From assembly GCF_042664895.1 (NCBI RefSeq), contig NZ_JBHTBQ010000006.1:186001-250000 (forward strand): a DNA stretch of 64,000 bases, given 5' to 3'. This stretch comes from Iodobacter arcticus (GTDB lineage: Bacteria > Pseudomonadota > Gammaproteobacteria > Burkholderiales > Chitinibacteraceae). The translations under genes were made by a program, and so were the position numbers. Positions 27,773 to 36,458 of the stretch are shown piece after piece. The notes under the pieces were generated by a model. It had not been told where the DNA came from, ran no database searches, and worked only from the letters and a program-made list of their open reading frames with translations. Position 1 is the first letter of the stretch, and each line of letters begins with the position of its first letter.

Positions 27773-28201
27773 ATGACGCGTGAAGAACTCGATGCAAGAG
27801 AATTACTAGATCAGGCCCGTATCGCTCGCACTTCAGCCTATGCGCCGTATTCGCGCTTTTTAGTGGGCGCGGCACTGATTACCAAAGATGGCCGCGTATT
27901 TCATGGTTGCAATGTAGAAAACGCTTCTTATGGCCTGTGCAACTGTGCAGAGCGTACTGTGCTGTTTAGCGCGGTAGCTAATGGCTATAAGCCGGGTGAT
28001 TTTTCTGCTATTGCCGTAGTGGGTGATACTCCCGGCCCAATCGCGCCTTGCGGTGCTTGCCGTCAGGTGATGATAGAAATCGGTACACCCGCGCTGCCAG
28101 TGATCTTGGGCAATATGAAAGACGATATGGAAATCACCACCGCAGGCGATCTGCTGCCGGGTGCTTTCTACCTCGACCCAAAAGATACACCTGCGCTGTA
28201 A
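27773..28201 (+). CDS. cdd: Cytidine deaminase
   Basis: Deaminates cytidine and deoxycytidine to (deoxy)uridine. The 142-residue protein is of the small homotetrameric type: APYSRFLVGAAL, the substrate loop GCNVENASYG, the zinc and catalytic motif CNCAERT, and PCGACRQVM with the other zinc cysteines. The ATG at 27773 follows GGAGTAAGTC. Uridine produced here is the substrate of the next gene, udp. It is a little longer than the common 130-136 residues. Confidence 0.96.
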   Translation: MTREELDARELLDQARIARTSAYAPYSRFLVGAALITKDGRVFHGCNVENASYGLCNCAERTVLFSAVANGYKPGDFSAIAVVGDTPGPIAPCGACRQVMIEIGTPALPVILGNMKDDMEITTAGDLLPGAFYLDPKDTPAL

Positions 28202-28221
28202 ATATCCAACCGGATGCAAAA

Positions 28222-28287
28222 CCGTAGGGCGGGTGCAACCCGCCAAGTTTTGTGATGAAACAGCGGCGGGTTTCACCCGCCCTACGG
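28222..28287. repeat. Double GTAGGGCGGGTG repeat forming a long hairpin
   Basis: Two inverted copies, CCGTAGGGCGGGTGCAACC at the left and GGTTTCACCCGCCCTACGG at the right, pair over about 22 bp with one mismatch around a 20-nt loop. The hairpin lies in the cdd-udp gap. Confidence 0.8.
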
Positions 28288-28344
28288 ATTAGAGCTCAAA
28301 TTTAAACTCAAACTACAAAACGTGGAATTTCTGAGAAGACGAGG

Positions 28345-28405
28345 TGATACGAGGAAATGATTGGTTTTCTCCGTGGCCCTCCGTGTTCTCCGTGGTTCAA
28401 GGTTT
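28345..28405. repeat. CTCCGTGG-type repeat, degenerate half
   Basis: TTCTCCGTGGCCCTCCGTGTTCTCCGTGGTTC resembles one arm of the CACAGAG repeats near 24893 and 35420, with C in place of T. Confidence 0.5.
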
Positions 28406-28436
28406 GGGTTCGTTTTTTTCAAATTGAAGGACTCTC

Positions 28437-29198
28437 ATGTCTAAATCTGAAGTTTTCCATTTAGGTCTCGCTAAAAGCGATTTAGCCGGTGCCACTCTTG
28501 CGATTGTGCCGGGTGACCCTGCCCGTGTGCAGCGTATTGCTGAAAAAATGAGCAATGCCAAGTTGCTGGCCAGCCACCGTGAATTCACCACTTACCTTGC
28601 TGAGCTCGATGGCAAGCCGATTGTGATTTGCTCAACCGGCATTGGCGGCCCTTCTACTTCGATTGCGGTTGAAGAGTTGGCTCAGTTGGGGATCAACACC
28701 TTCTTGCGCGTGGGTACAACGGGTGCGATTCAGTCGCATATCAATGTGGGCGATGTGCTGGTGACCACCGGTTCGGTTCGCTTGGATGGCGCAAGCTTGC
28801 ACTTTGCCCCGATGAGCTTCCCTGCCGTAGCCGATTTTGACTGCACGACTGCGCTGGTGAATGCGGCTAAAAAAGCCGGTAAGCCACTGCATATCGGCGT
28901 AACCGCTTCATCAGACACTTTTTACCCAGGCCAAGAGCGCTACGATACTTGTAGCGGTCGTGTACTAGGCAGCTTGCAAGGTTCGATGAAAGAATGGCAG
29001 GCGATGGGTGTGATGAATTACGAGATGGAATCCGCCACTTTGCTAACTATGTGCGCGACTCAAGGTTGGCGTGCAGGGATGGTCGCTGGCGTGATCGTAA
29101 ACCGCACCCAGCAAGAAATCCCAGATGCAGAAGCTATGAAATTGGCTGAGCATACTGCGGTAGATATCGTGATTGAAGCTGCGCGTAATTTGATTTAA
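28437..29198 (+). CDS. udp: Uridine phosphorylase
   Basis: Phosphorolyses uridine (and deoxyuridine) to uracil and (deoxy)ribose 1-phosphate. The 253-residue protein starts MSKSEVFHLGLAKSDLAGA and shows IVPGDPARVQRIAEKM (phosphate-binding Gly/Asp/Arg), the PNP/UDP signature STGIGGPSTSIAVEEL, FLRVGTTGAIQ and NYEMESATLLTMC. The ATG follows GAAGGACTCTC. It is the last gene of the nucleoside set and ends at a strong terminator. Confidence 0.97.
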   Translation: MSKSEVFHLGLAKSDLAGATLAIVPGDPARVQRIAEKMSNAKLLASHREFTTYLAELDGKPIVICSTGIGGPSTSIAVEELAQLGINTFLRVGTTGAIQSHINVGDVLVTTGSVRLDGASLHFAPMSFPAVADFDCTTALVNAAKKAGKPLHIGVTASSDTFYPGQERYDTCSGRVLGSLQGSMKEWQAMGVMNYEMESATLLTMCATQGWRAGMVAGVIVNRTQQEIPDAEAMKLAEHTAVDIVIEAARNLI

Positions 29199-29237
29199 TT
29201 GTTGTCGATCGCGGGCTGCAACCCGGGATTAATGCAT

Positions 29238-29270
29238 AAAAAAACGGCCATCATTGATGGCCGTTTTTTT
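29238..29270. terminator. Bidirectional terminator between udp and ilvA
   Basis: AAAAAAACGGCCATCA and TGATGGCCGTTTTTTT form a near-perfect stem. The ilvA stop codon lies on its right edge. Confidence 0.93.
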
Positions 29271-30783
29271 AAGCACTCAAAAATAGTGCATAAGCAGGAT
29301 TATCGCTTTCATCCCAATGCATATAGCCCAGTTTCTCAACAAAGGCTTTAAACGCGTCGTTGTCTTGCTCTGGCACTTGAATGCCGACCAAAATACGGCC
29401 GTAATCTGCGCCGTGGTTGCGGTAGTGAAAGAGGCTGATATTCCACTCTCCATTCATACCATTTAAGAAATTCAGCAGGGCGCCAGGGCGCTCTGGAAAT
29501 TCGAAACGCATCAGGCGCTCGTTTTGTACATTGTGTGCTTTGCCGCCGACTAAATGGCGGATATGCAGCTTGGCGAGTTCATTATCGGTGAGATCGACTG
29601 CGGCGATTTTTGCTGTGGCTAAGTCGCTAATCAAATCGATCACTTCGCTGCGATTTTGAATCGATAGGCCGACAAAAACATGGGCTTCGGTGCTGCTGGA
29701 GTAGCGGTAGTTAAATTCGGTGATATTGCGCGCACCGATGAGCTTACAGAAAGTGCGGAAAGAGCCCGGCTGCTCTGGAATAGTGACGGCTACAATCGCC
29801 TCGCGCTGCTCGCCCATTTCGGCTTGCTCAGCAATATAACGCAGGCGGTCAAAATTCATATTTGCGCCAGAGGCCACGGCGATCAGGGTGGCGTCTTGCT
29901 TGCCTTCACGCGCTGCCCAGGCTTTTAGGCCCGCAATGGCCAGTGCGCCTGCTGGTTCTAGAATCGAGCGATTGTCTTCAAATACATCTTTAATGGCCGC
30001 GCACATGGCGTCGGTATCGACCAGAATCACGTCGTCGACAAATTGGCTGCAGAGGCGGAAGGTTTCTTCACCAACCTGTTTAACCGCTACGCCGTCAGCA
30101 AAAATACCCACTTGTGGCAGGGTAATGCGCTCGCCCAGCTTCAGGCTTAAATACATGGCGTTGGCGTCAGTTGGCTCTACACCAATGATTTTAATTTCTG
30201 GGCGCAGGCGTTTGATATAGGCCGCCATCCCTGCCAACAGGCCACCGCCACCTACTGGAATAAAAATCGCGTCGATATGATCGGGGTATTGGCGCAAAAT
30301 CTCCATCGCCACCGTGCCTTGCCCGGCAATCACATCAGGATCATCAAAAGGGTGAATCAGCGTAGCGCCGGTTTGCTCGGATAAATTAAGCGCGTGCTGA
30401 TAGCAATCGGAGTAAGAATCACCGACTAGCACTGCTTCAGCGCCACGGCGGGTAACGGCGTCTACCTTGATACGTGGGGCGGTGGTTGGCATCACAATGG
30501 TAGCGCGGCAATTTAAATGCTGGGCGGCCATCGCTACGCCTTGCGCATGGTTGCCAGCGGATGCGGCCACTACGCCACGTTCCAATTCGGCATGGCTAAG
30601 CTTAGACATCTTGTTGTACGCGCCGCGAATTTTAAACGAGAACACGGGCTGCATATCTTCGCGCTTAAACAGCACTTTATTGCCAATGCGGCGCGATAGA
30701 TTGGGGGCGAATTCTAGCGGAGATTCAATAGCCACATCGTAGACACGGGCTTTGATAATACTTTCCAGATAATCTTTCGACAT
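29269..30783 (-). CDS. ilvA: Threonine ammonia-lyase, biosynthetic
   Basis: PLP enzyme that deaminates threonine to 2-oxobutanoate, the first step of isoleucine synthesis. The 504-residue length and two C-terminal ACT-like regulatory domains (about 325-500) mark the allosteric biosynthetic type rather than the short catabolic TdcB. The PLP lysine is in the motif VFSFKIRGAYN, and the phosphate-binding glycine loop is PVGGGGLLAG. Isoleucine inhibition is expected from the family. The gene is monocistronic, convergent with udp. Confidence 0.97.
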   Translation of the reverse strand: MSKDYLESIIKARVYDVAIESPLEFAPNLSRRIGNKVLFKREDMQPVFSFKIRGAYNKMSKLSHAELERGVVAASAGNHAQGVAMAAQHLNCRATIVMPTTAPRIKVDAVTRRGAEAVLVGDSYSDCYQHALNLSEQTGATLIHPFDDPDVIAGQGTVAMEILRQYPDHIDAIFIPVGGGGLLAGMAAYIKRLRPEIKIIGVEPTDANAMYLSLKLGERITLPQVGIFADGVAVKQVGEETFRLCSQFVDDVILVDTDAMCAAIKDVFEDNRSILEPAGALAIAGLKAWAAREGKQDATLIAVASGANMNFDRLRYIAEQAEMGEQREAIVAVTIPEQPGSFRTFCKLIGARNITEFNYRYSSSTEAHVFVGLSIQNRSEVIDLISDLATAKIAAVDLTDNELAKLHIRHLVGGKAHNVQNERLMRFEFPERPGALLNFLNGMNGEWNISLFHYRNHGADYGRILVGIQVPEQDNDAFKAFVEKLGYMHWDESDNPAYALFLSA

Positions 30784-30988
30784 AGCATGCTACGGGTTGG
30801 TGAGAGGGAATGGATGATTCTACCGTTGAAAGTGTGGGCTTGGGGCTTTGCAAAAGCAGGCAGTAGCAAATCGGAGTGATTTATTTTGCTGAAGGGGGAT
30901 TAGCTCAGTTAGCTTATGCCTGCAATGGTAGGCTGGGCTAGCAGGCTTATCTCTGCATCCGCTTAGGCTAAGATCATGAGTTTTATTT

Positions 30989-31034
30989 TTTGTAGGGCGG
31001 GTGCAACCCGCCCTACGATGATTCAATGCTTGTT
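30989..31034. repeat. GTAGGGCGGGTG palindromic repeat with GATGATTCAATGCTTG tail
   Basis: TTTTGTAGGGCGGGTGCAACCCGCCCTACGATGATTCAATGCTTG differs from the copy near 24961 by a single base in the loop. It lies between ilvA and the regulator gene. Confidence 0.8.
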
Positions 31035-31078
31035 ATTGTGCTGCAGTATCTAGCTAAGCTGCACCCGCCATAAGCGAT

Positions 31079-32077
31079 TCATTCCACCCCGCGCAGCGCT
31101 TGAATTTCTTTATTCATCATTAGATTTTCAAAAGCGATACTCACATTGCGGCAGAATAATTCGATCAGTTCTTTATCTGGATTAGATAAAGCCACGGGGC
31201 CATCGATAATCAGTAAATTAACCGGCCCACGTTCAGTATGAAAAAAGCCGACAAAATGATCGGTAGCGTAGACGCTGTGGCTTTCCTGCATTGCTTGTTT
31301 GATTGAGGCATCAAATTGGGCCAGCTGTGCAACTTCTAGTTTCTTGCCGCAAAGCGCTTGATAGCCGCCGGTGGCATACATGACTTGAACGCCTCCATCT
31401 TGTGATAGGGCGGCCATCCCGCCCTGAACAACCACATATAAAGCTTCTTGCTCAAAAAACAGCAGTGATTGCAATTGCTCTAATACGCCTTGGGCAAATT
31501 GCTGAATCGATTGCTGTTTAAAAATACTGGCCGAAGCCTCAATCACTTTTATTAAACCCCGACGATTGGCGGCCAGCATCTGGCGCTGGTGCTCAAGCTG
31601 CATAATGTCTTTATAAGAGCGCAAAGTGCCCAGAATAGCGGTGTAGAGCTTATCGCGGGTGAGTTCGGTTTTGGCTTTGTAATCATTGATATCGTAGCTT
31701 TCAATCACTCGCCGCTCTGGGGCAACGCCGGGCTGGCCTGTGCGTAAAATAATGCGGATCTGGTGATTGCCTAGGGTTTCGCGGATGGCATGGGCCACTT
31801 GTAGGCCGGAATCTTCCTGCTCCATCACTACATCAAGTAATACTAAGGCGATATCTTGGCGGGTAGTGAGTAGTTCCAGACTTTCTGCGCCGGAGTAGCA
31901 AGATAAGATTTCTAAACGCTTACCTAGAAATTCGATATTGGCCAGAGCAAGCCGCGTGACATGGTGAATATCTGGCTCATCATCCACTACCAAGATCGTC
32001 CAGCAATCTTTGTGATCACGGGTTGATTCATCTGTAGTGTCTTCGTCTAACCAATCATCATCTACGCTATTGCTCAT
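31079..32077 (-). CDS. Response regulator with REC and DUF3369 domains
   Basis: The 332-residue protein has an acidic N-terminal tail (about 1-22), a receiver domain (about 25-155; ILVVDDEPDIH, LLDVVMEQEDSGLQ with the phosphoacceptor Asp, and a lysine in NDYKAKTELT), then a GAF-like DUF3369 domain (about 165-325). In most proteins I recall, DUF3369 sits before an HD-GYP or other output domain; here the protein ends after it, so the output is unknown. No histidine kinase gene is adjacent. It is transcribed divergently from hslU. Confidence 0.87.
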   Translation of the reverse strand: MSNSVDDDWLDEDTTDESTRDHKDCWTILVVDDEPDIHHVTRLALANIEFLGKRLEILSCYSGAESLELLTTRQDIALVLLDVVMEQEDSGLQVAHAIRETLGNHQIRIILRTGQPGVAPERRVIESYDINDYKAKTELTRDKLYTAILGTLRSYKDIMQLEHQRQMLAANRRGLIKVIEASASIFKQQSIQQFAQGVLEQLQSLLFFEQEALYVVVQGGMAALSQDGGVQVMYATGGYQALCGKKLEVAQLAQFDASIKQAMQESHSVYATDHFVGFFHTERGPVNLLIIDGPVALSNPDKELIELFCRNVSIAFENLMMNKEIQALRGVE

Positions 32078-32281
32078 ATTTCTCTCTGCGTAAGGCTTAT
32101 ATATAGCTAGTGTAGAACTTATCTAGTTGATTTGTATGCAAGTGCTTATGATTTTATGTATTAATTACCCGTGGTTTTAGGGGGCCAACTAAGGCATAAA
32201 GAGATGAAATATGTGTGTATCAGGCTTTAAATTTATCGAGAGTGCCGCCATCTGCCTTTTATATATTGTTAAGGATTGACC

Positions 32282-33577
32282 ATGAGCCATATGACGCCGC
32301 AAGAAATCGTTCACGAGCTAGATAAGCATATTGTTGGCCAAGCTGCGGCCAAGAAATCGGTAGCGATTGCGCTGCGTAATCGTTGGCGCAGGCAGCAGGT
32401 GGCAGAGCCGCTGCGTAGTGAAATCACACCCAAAAATATTTTGATGATTGGACCAACCGGTGTGGGTAAAACTGAAATTGCCCGCCGCCTTGCCAAATTA
32501 TCTGACGCACCCTTTATTAAAGTAGAAGCGACCAAATTCACCGAAGTGGGTTATGTCGGTAAAGATGTAGACAGCATTATTCGTGATTTAGTTGAGGTTG
32601 CCGTCAAGCAGGTGCGGGATAAAGCCATTAGCCGCAATCGTGCTCGTGCTACTGATGCCGCCGAAGAGCGGGTGCTGGATGTACTCTTGCCACCGGGTGG
32701 CAACGATGAATCAGATACCCGTCAAAAATTCCGCAAAATGCTGCGTGAAGGCAAGTTTGACGACAAGGAAATTGAAATCGAAGTGGCAGCCAGCGTGCCA
32801 ACGATGGAAGTGATGAGCCCGCCGGGCATGGAAGACTTCTCCAGCCAGATCCAGCAAATGTTTAAAGGCGCGTTCTCAGATAAAAAGAAAGCGCAAAAGC
32901 TGAAAGTGGCTGAGGCGATAAAGCTGCTGACCGAGGAAGAAGCCGGCAAGTTGGTGAATGAAGAAGACGCCAAAACCGAAGCACTGCAAGCGGTTGAGCA
33001 AAACGGCATTGTGTTTATCGACGAGATTGATAAAGTTACCAGCCGTGCCGAGGCAGGCAGCGGTGAAGTCAGCCGCCAAGGTGTGCAGCGCGATTTACTG
33101 CCACTGGTAGAGGGCACCACCGTTACCACCAAATACGGCATGGTGAAGACCGACCATATTCTGTTTATTGCCAGCGGTGCTTTCCACTTAGCCAAGCCTT
33201 CGGATTTAATTCCCGAGCTGCAAGGGCGTTTCCCGATTCGGGTTGAGCTGAATTCACTCACCGTTGGCGATTTTGCCAGCATTCTGACAGGCACCGATGC
33301 TTGCCTCGTGAAGCAATATCAGGCTTTGCTTGCCACCGAAGAGGTGGAGCTGGATTTCACCGATGCCGGTGTAAAGCGCATGGCCGAAATTGCCTGGCAG
33401 GTGAACGAGAGCACCGAGAATATCGGCGCGCGTCGTTTGTATACCGTGATGGAGCGCTTGCTGGAAGAAATCTCCTTTGATGCAAAAAGCGGCAAGATTG
33501 TGGTGGATGCAGAATTCGTAAGCAGCAAATTAGGTGGCATTGCCGCAGACGAAGATTTAGCGCGCTACGTGCTTTAA
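32282..33577 (+). CDS. hslU: ATP-dependent protease ATPase subunit HslU
   Basis: AAA+ unfoldase that feeds substrates to the HslV peptidase. The 431-residue protein shows the N-terminal MTPQEIVHELDKHIVGQ, Walker A GPTGVGKTE, the pore motif GYVGKD, Walker B IVFIDEID, the intermediate I domain (about 110-235) and sensor regions. The C-terminal tail ends DEDLARYVL, similar to the tail that docks into HslV. ATG at 32282 follows AAGGATTGACC. The usual upstream partner hslV is absent; instead a divergent regulator gene lies 204 bp away. Confidence 0.96.
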   Translation: MSHMTPQEIVHELDKHIVGQAAAKKSVAIALRNRWRRQQVAEPLRSEITPKNILMIGPTGVGKTEIARRLAKLSDAPFIKVEATKFTEVGYVGKDVDSIIRDLVEVAVKQVRDKAISRNRARATDAAEERVLDVLLPPGGNDESDTRQKFRKMLREGKFDDKEIEIEVAASVPTMEVMSPPGMEDFSSQIQQMFKGAFSDKKKAQKLKVAEAIKLLTEEEAGKLVNEEDAKTEALQAVEQNGIVFIDEIDKVTSRAEAGSGEVSRQGVQRDLLPLVEGTTVTTKYGMVKTDHILFIASGAFHLAKPSDLIPELQGRFPIRVELNSLTVGDFASILTGTDACLVKQYQALLATEEVELDFTDAGVKRMAEIAWQVNESTENIGARRLYTVMERLLEEISFDAKSGKIVVDAEFVSSKLGGIAADEDLARYVL

Positions 33578-33659
33578 ATTGTCAGGCTCAGCATGTAGGG
33601 GGAGTGCTAGCCAGCCACATTGGCTGGCCTTGCTCTGCTGCTAATGCCCTGAATTTACA

Positions 33660-33697
33660 GGCGGAAAACCTCAGAGTTTTCCGCCTTGTTTTTTTTG
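33660..33697 (+). terminator. Terminator after hslU
   Basis: AGGCGGAAAAC and GTTTTCCGCCTT enclose CTCAGA, followed by GTTTTTTTT. Confidence 0.92.
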
Positions 33698-34429
33698 AAA
33701 TGAGGCATAAGAAGGTCAAAATACAAGTGTGAGCAAGGCATTTAACCGTTCCTCAGCTTACAAGATATCCTTCAAATATATTGCTGGATAATGTCATTTC
33801 TGTGAACTAGTCTGATAGACATCTTTCTTGCTAACCCGCTGTTTCCTTAAAATTTATTAAAACCTGTAGTGCTGTTGACATCTTAAGTGCTGGTTTTTTG
33901 CGGTATATCAAAGTGTGCTCTAAGCCTTTACACACAGGCAGAGCTGTGCTTGTGGCTGGTTTTTATAAATATAATTTCTCATCGCTTTTTTTTCCGCTAA
34001 ATGGTATCTGGCTTGGCTCTTAGCACTATTTCTTTGCTGCTACCAAGGCTGGATTCATCGCTTTAAATCGTTTTAATCAATGCTTTATTTATATCTTACC
34101 CACAAAGTTATCCACAGCCTGTTTGACTCCCTCCTGTATAAATCTGCATTAAAGAAAACACCCTCTATTAGGGATATCCCCGTTTTGTATCCTATGCAGA
34201 CTTCCCTCTATTATCTTTGGCGCAACTAAAGCTTATTGTGTTTATCTTCTAGGTATTTTATTTAGTATGATTTGCAAGCTAAAGTAGTGGCTTGGCTATT
34301 TGTTTGTCATTCAAATGAAAAAATAAAACGATTGTTTTATATAAGTAAGCAAACTTATTTTTTACTTAAAAAATTCGAGATTTTCTTTCCCTCAAGCTTC
34401 AAAATCACTTTGAAATAAGGATTTGCCCG
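33698..34429. other. AT-rich gene-free region before the ABC importer
   Basis: About 730 bp with no protein-like frame. It contains one exact DnaA-box 9-mer (TTATCCACA, 34107-34115) and the palindrome ATAAAACGATTGTTTTAT (34324-34341). No riboswitch or T-box could be recognised. It presumably holds the importer promoter. Confidence 0.5.
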
Positions 34430-35392
34430 ATGCTTAAATTATTGAAACCTACTCTTTTAGCCGCACTTATTAGCTTGTCGTTTACTGCGGGCGCTGCGGA
34501 AATGAAATCAGTAGCAGTAACGGCGATTGTTGATCACCCTGCGTTAGATGCGGCACGCAAAGGGGTAGAAGATGAATTAAAAGCAGCGGGCTTTGAGCCG
34601 GGCAAGCAAATCAAATATCAATTTCAAAGCGCTCAAGGCAATACCGCCACTGCCGCTCAAATTGCACGTAAGTTTGTGGGCGATCAGCCTGATGTGATCG
34701 TGGCGATTGCCACCCCAAGCGCACAGGCCGTGGTGGCTGCAACACGCAGTATTCCGGTGGTGTTTACGGCGGTGACTGATCCGGTGGCGGCCAAGCTGGT
34801 TAAAAGCTGGAAGACGGGCAACGATAATGTAACCGGCGTATCCGATATGCTGCAATTATCCCCACAGATCGATTTAATCCTCAAAGTAAAACCCACAGCC
34901 AAGCGTATCGGTATGGTGTATAGCCCGGGGGAAGTGAATTCCACCATCGTGGCTAAAGAATTAAAAGCCGAATTGGCTAAACGTGGCATGACGCTGGTAG
35001 AAGCACCAGCAGCACGCACGGTGGATATCTCTACAGCGGCAAAAAGCTTAGTGGGCAAGGTGGATGCGATTTACACCAATACCGACAATAACGTGGTGTC
35101 TAGCTACGAGTCTTTAGTGGGCGTGGCTCAGCAAGCGCAGATTCCTTTGATCTCGGGTGACGCCAGCTTGGTTAAACGCGGCGCGATTGCGGCGATGGGC
35201 ATGAGCTACTACGACCTAGGCCGCCAAACCGGCAAAATGGTGGTGCGTATTCTGAAAGGTGAAAAAGCCGGCGATATCGCACCTGAAGTAGGCTCTAAGC
35301 AAGAGCTGATGGTCAACACCACGGCTGCCAAGAAACAAGGTGTAACGCTGTCTGCAGCACTGCTAAAAGAAGCTAAAGAAGTGGTGAAGTAA
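34430..35392 (+). CDS. ABC importer substrate-binding protein (ABC_sub_bind, TrpX-like)
   Basis: The 320-residue secreted protein starts with a signal peptide (MLKLLKPTLLAALISLSFTAGAAE, cleavage after AGA) and belongs to the periplasmic-binding-protein-like family found with TrpX-type transporters: VTAIVDHPALDAARKGVEDEL, SIPVVFTAVTDPVAAKLV and DAIYTNTDNNVVSSYESL. Family members in other bacteria bind aromatic amino acids; the ligand here is not known. Permease and ATPase genes follow, completing an importer. The ATG at 34430 follows AATAAGGATTTGCCCG. Confidence 0.9.
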   Translation: MLKLLKPTLLAALISLSFTAGAAEMKSVAVTAIVDHPALDAARKGVEDELKAAGFEPGKQIKYQFQSAQGNTATAAQIARKFVGDQPDVIVAIATPSAQAVVAATRSIPVVFTAVTDPVAAKLVKSWKTGNDNVTGVSDMLQLSPQIDLILKVKPTAKRIGMVYSPGEVNSTIVAKELKAELAKRGMTLVEAPAARTVDISTAAKSLVGKVDAIYTNTDNNVVSSYESLVGVAQQAQIPLISGDASLVKRGAIAAMGMSYYDLGRQTGKMVVRILKGEKAGDIAPEVGSKQELMVNTTAAKKQGVTLSAALLKEAKEVVK

Positions 35393-35419
35393 GCTCTTCT
35401 GTATTAATCAAAAAAGGTC

Positions 35420-35522
35420 TGTAGACACAGAGCTAAATGAGAACGCAGAGAGCACAGAGAAAGACAATGCCTAGCTTTGTATTTCTCTGTGTACTCTGGG
35501 CCCTCTGTGTCTACAGATCTTT
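35420..35522. repeat. CACAGAG-type long inverted repeat
   Basis: GTCTGTAGACACAGAG at the left and CTCTGTGTCTACAGATC at the right enclose AGAGCACAGAGAAAGACA and TATTTCTCTGTGTACTCTG, so the whole element is an imperfect palindrome of about 100 bp. It separates the binding-protein gene from the permease gene. Confidence 0.75.
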
Positions 35523-35558
35523 TGCGAATGTTTTTGACGTTTACCCCTTGGAATACTT

Positions 35559-36458
35559 ATGACTCCCATTGCCTTAATGGGCGCATTGGAAATTGGTTTG
35601 ATCTTTGCGCTAGTGGCGCTTGGGGTGCTGATTTCTTTTCGCCTGCTGAATTTCCCCGATTTAACTGCCGATGGCAGCTTCCCACTGGGTGGCGCGGTGG
35701 CGGCCACTTTAATTGCCGGCGGACATGATCCTTGGTTTGCCTGTGCCATGGCTGTATTGGCCGGGGCAGCCTCGGGCTGGCTAACGGCGTGGCTGAATGT
35801 GCGGTTAAATATCTTGCAGCTGCTTGCCAGTATCTTGGTGATGATTGGCCTGTATTCGATTAATTTACGCATTATGGGCGCGCCTAATTTACCGTTGATT
35901 GGCGCTCCAACGGTGTTCTCACCCTTTATTGGTGAACAATTTGAGCGGGGCTGGCTGGTTCAGCCTGCGGTGTTGGCGGTTATTATTGTGTTGGCCAAGC
36001 TAGGGCTCGATGTGTTTTTTGCCTCGCAAGCCGGCTTGGCGATGCGTGCAACTGGGGCTAATCCTCGAATGGCGCGTGCTCAGGGTATTGCTACTGATCG
36101 AATGATTCTGATTGGCATGGCCTTATCGAATGCGCTGATTGCCTTTGCCGGTGCGCTATATGTGCAAACGCAGGGCGGTGCGGATGTGTCGATGGGCGTG
36201 GGCACGATTGTGGTGGGCTTGGCGGCGGTGATTATCGGTGAAACGCTGTTGCCATCGCGCAGCCTATGGGTGATTACGCTGGCGACCGTGCTGGGTGCAT
36301 TGCTGTATCGCCTGCTGATTGCATTGGCGCTTAATGCCGATTTTATTGGCTTAAAGGCACAGGATTTAAACTTAATCACGGCCGTGCTGGTTGGTGTGGC
36401 GCTGGTGTTGCCTAAGCTGAAGGCTAAGTTGTTTCGTAAAAAGGGGAAAAAATCATGA
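35559..36458 (+). CDS. ABC importer permease (BPD_transp_2, TrpY-like)
   Basis: The 299-residue polytopic membrane protein has about eight hydrophobic segments and matches branched-chain/ribose-type permeases: LIFALVALGVLISFRLLNFPDLTADGSFPLGGAVAA and a C-terminal GTIVVGLAAVIIGETLLPSR segment, in which the G-E-T-L-L part is the EAA-like contact with the ATPase. No good ribosome site precedes ATG 35559 (CTTGGAATACTT), which may limit expression. Its stop overlaps the start of the ATPase gene. Confidence 0.88.
   Translation: MTPIALMGALEIGLIFALVALGVLISFRLLNFPDLTADGSFPLGGAVAATLIAGGHDPWFACAMAVLAGAASGWLTAWLNVRLNILQLLASILVMIGLYSINLRIMGAPNLPLIGAPTVFSPFIGEQFERGWLVQPAVLAVIIVLAKLGLDVFFASQAGLAMRATGANPRMARAQGIATDRMILIGMALSNALIAFAGALYVQTQGGADVSMGVGTIVVGLAAVIIGETLLPSRSLWVITLATVLGALLYRLLIALALNADFIGLKAQDLNLITAVLVGVALVLPKLKAKLFRKKGKKS

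Noticed and set aside
33698..34429. Riboswitch or T-box leader before the TrpXYZ-like importer
   Set aside because: I looked for conserved riboswitch cores, a T-box specifier or terminator/antiterminator pair and saw none; the importer is preceded only by AT-rich sequence.
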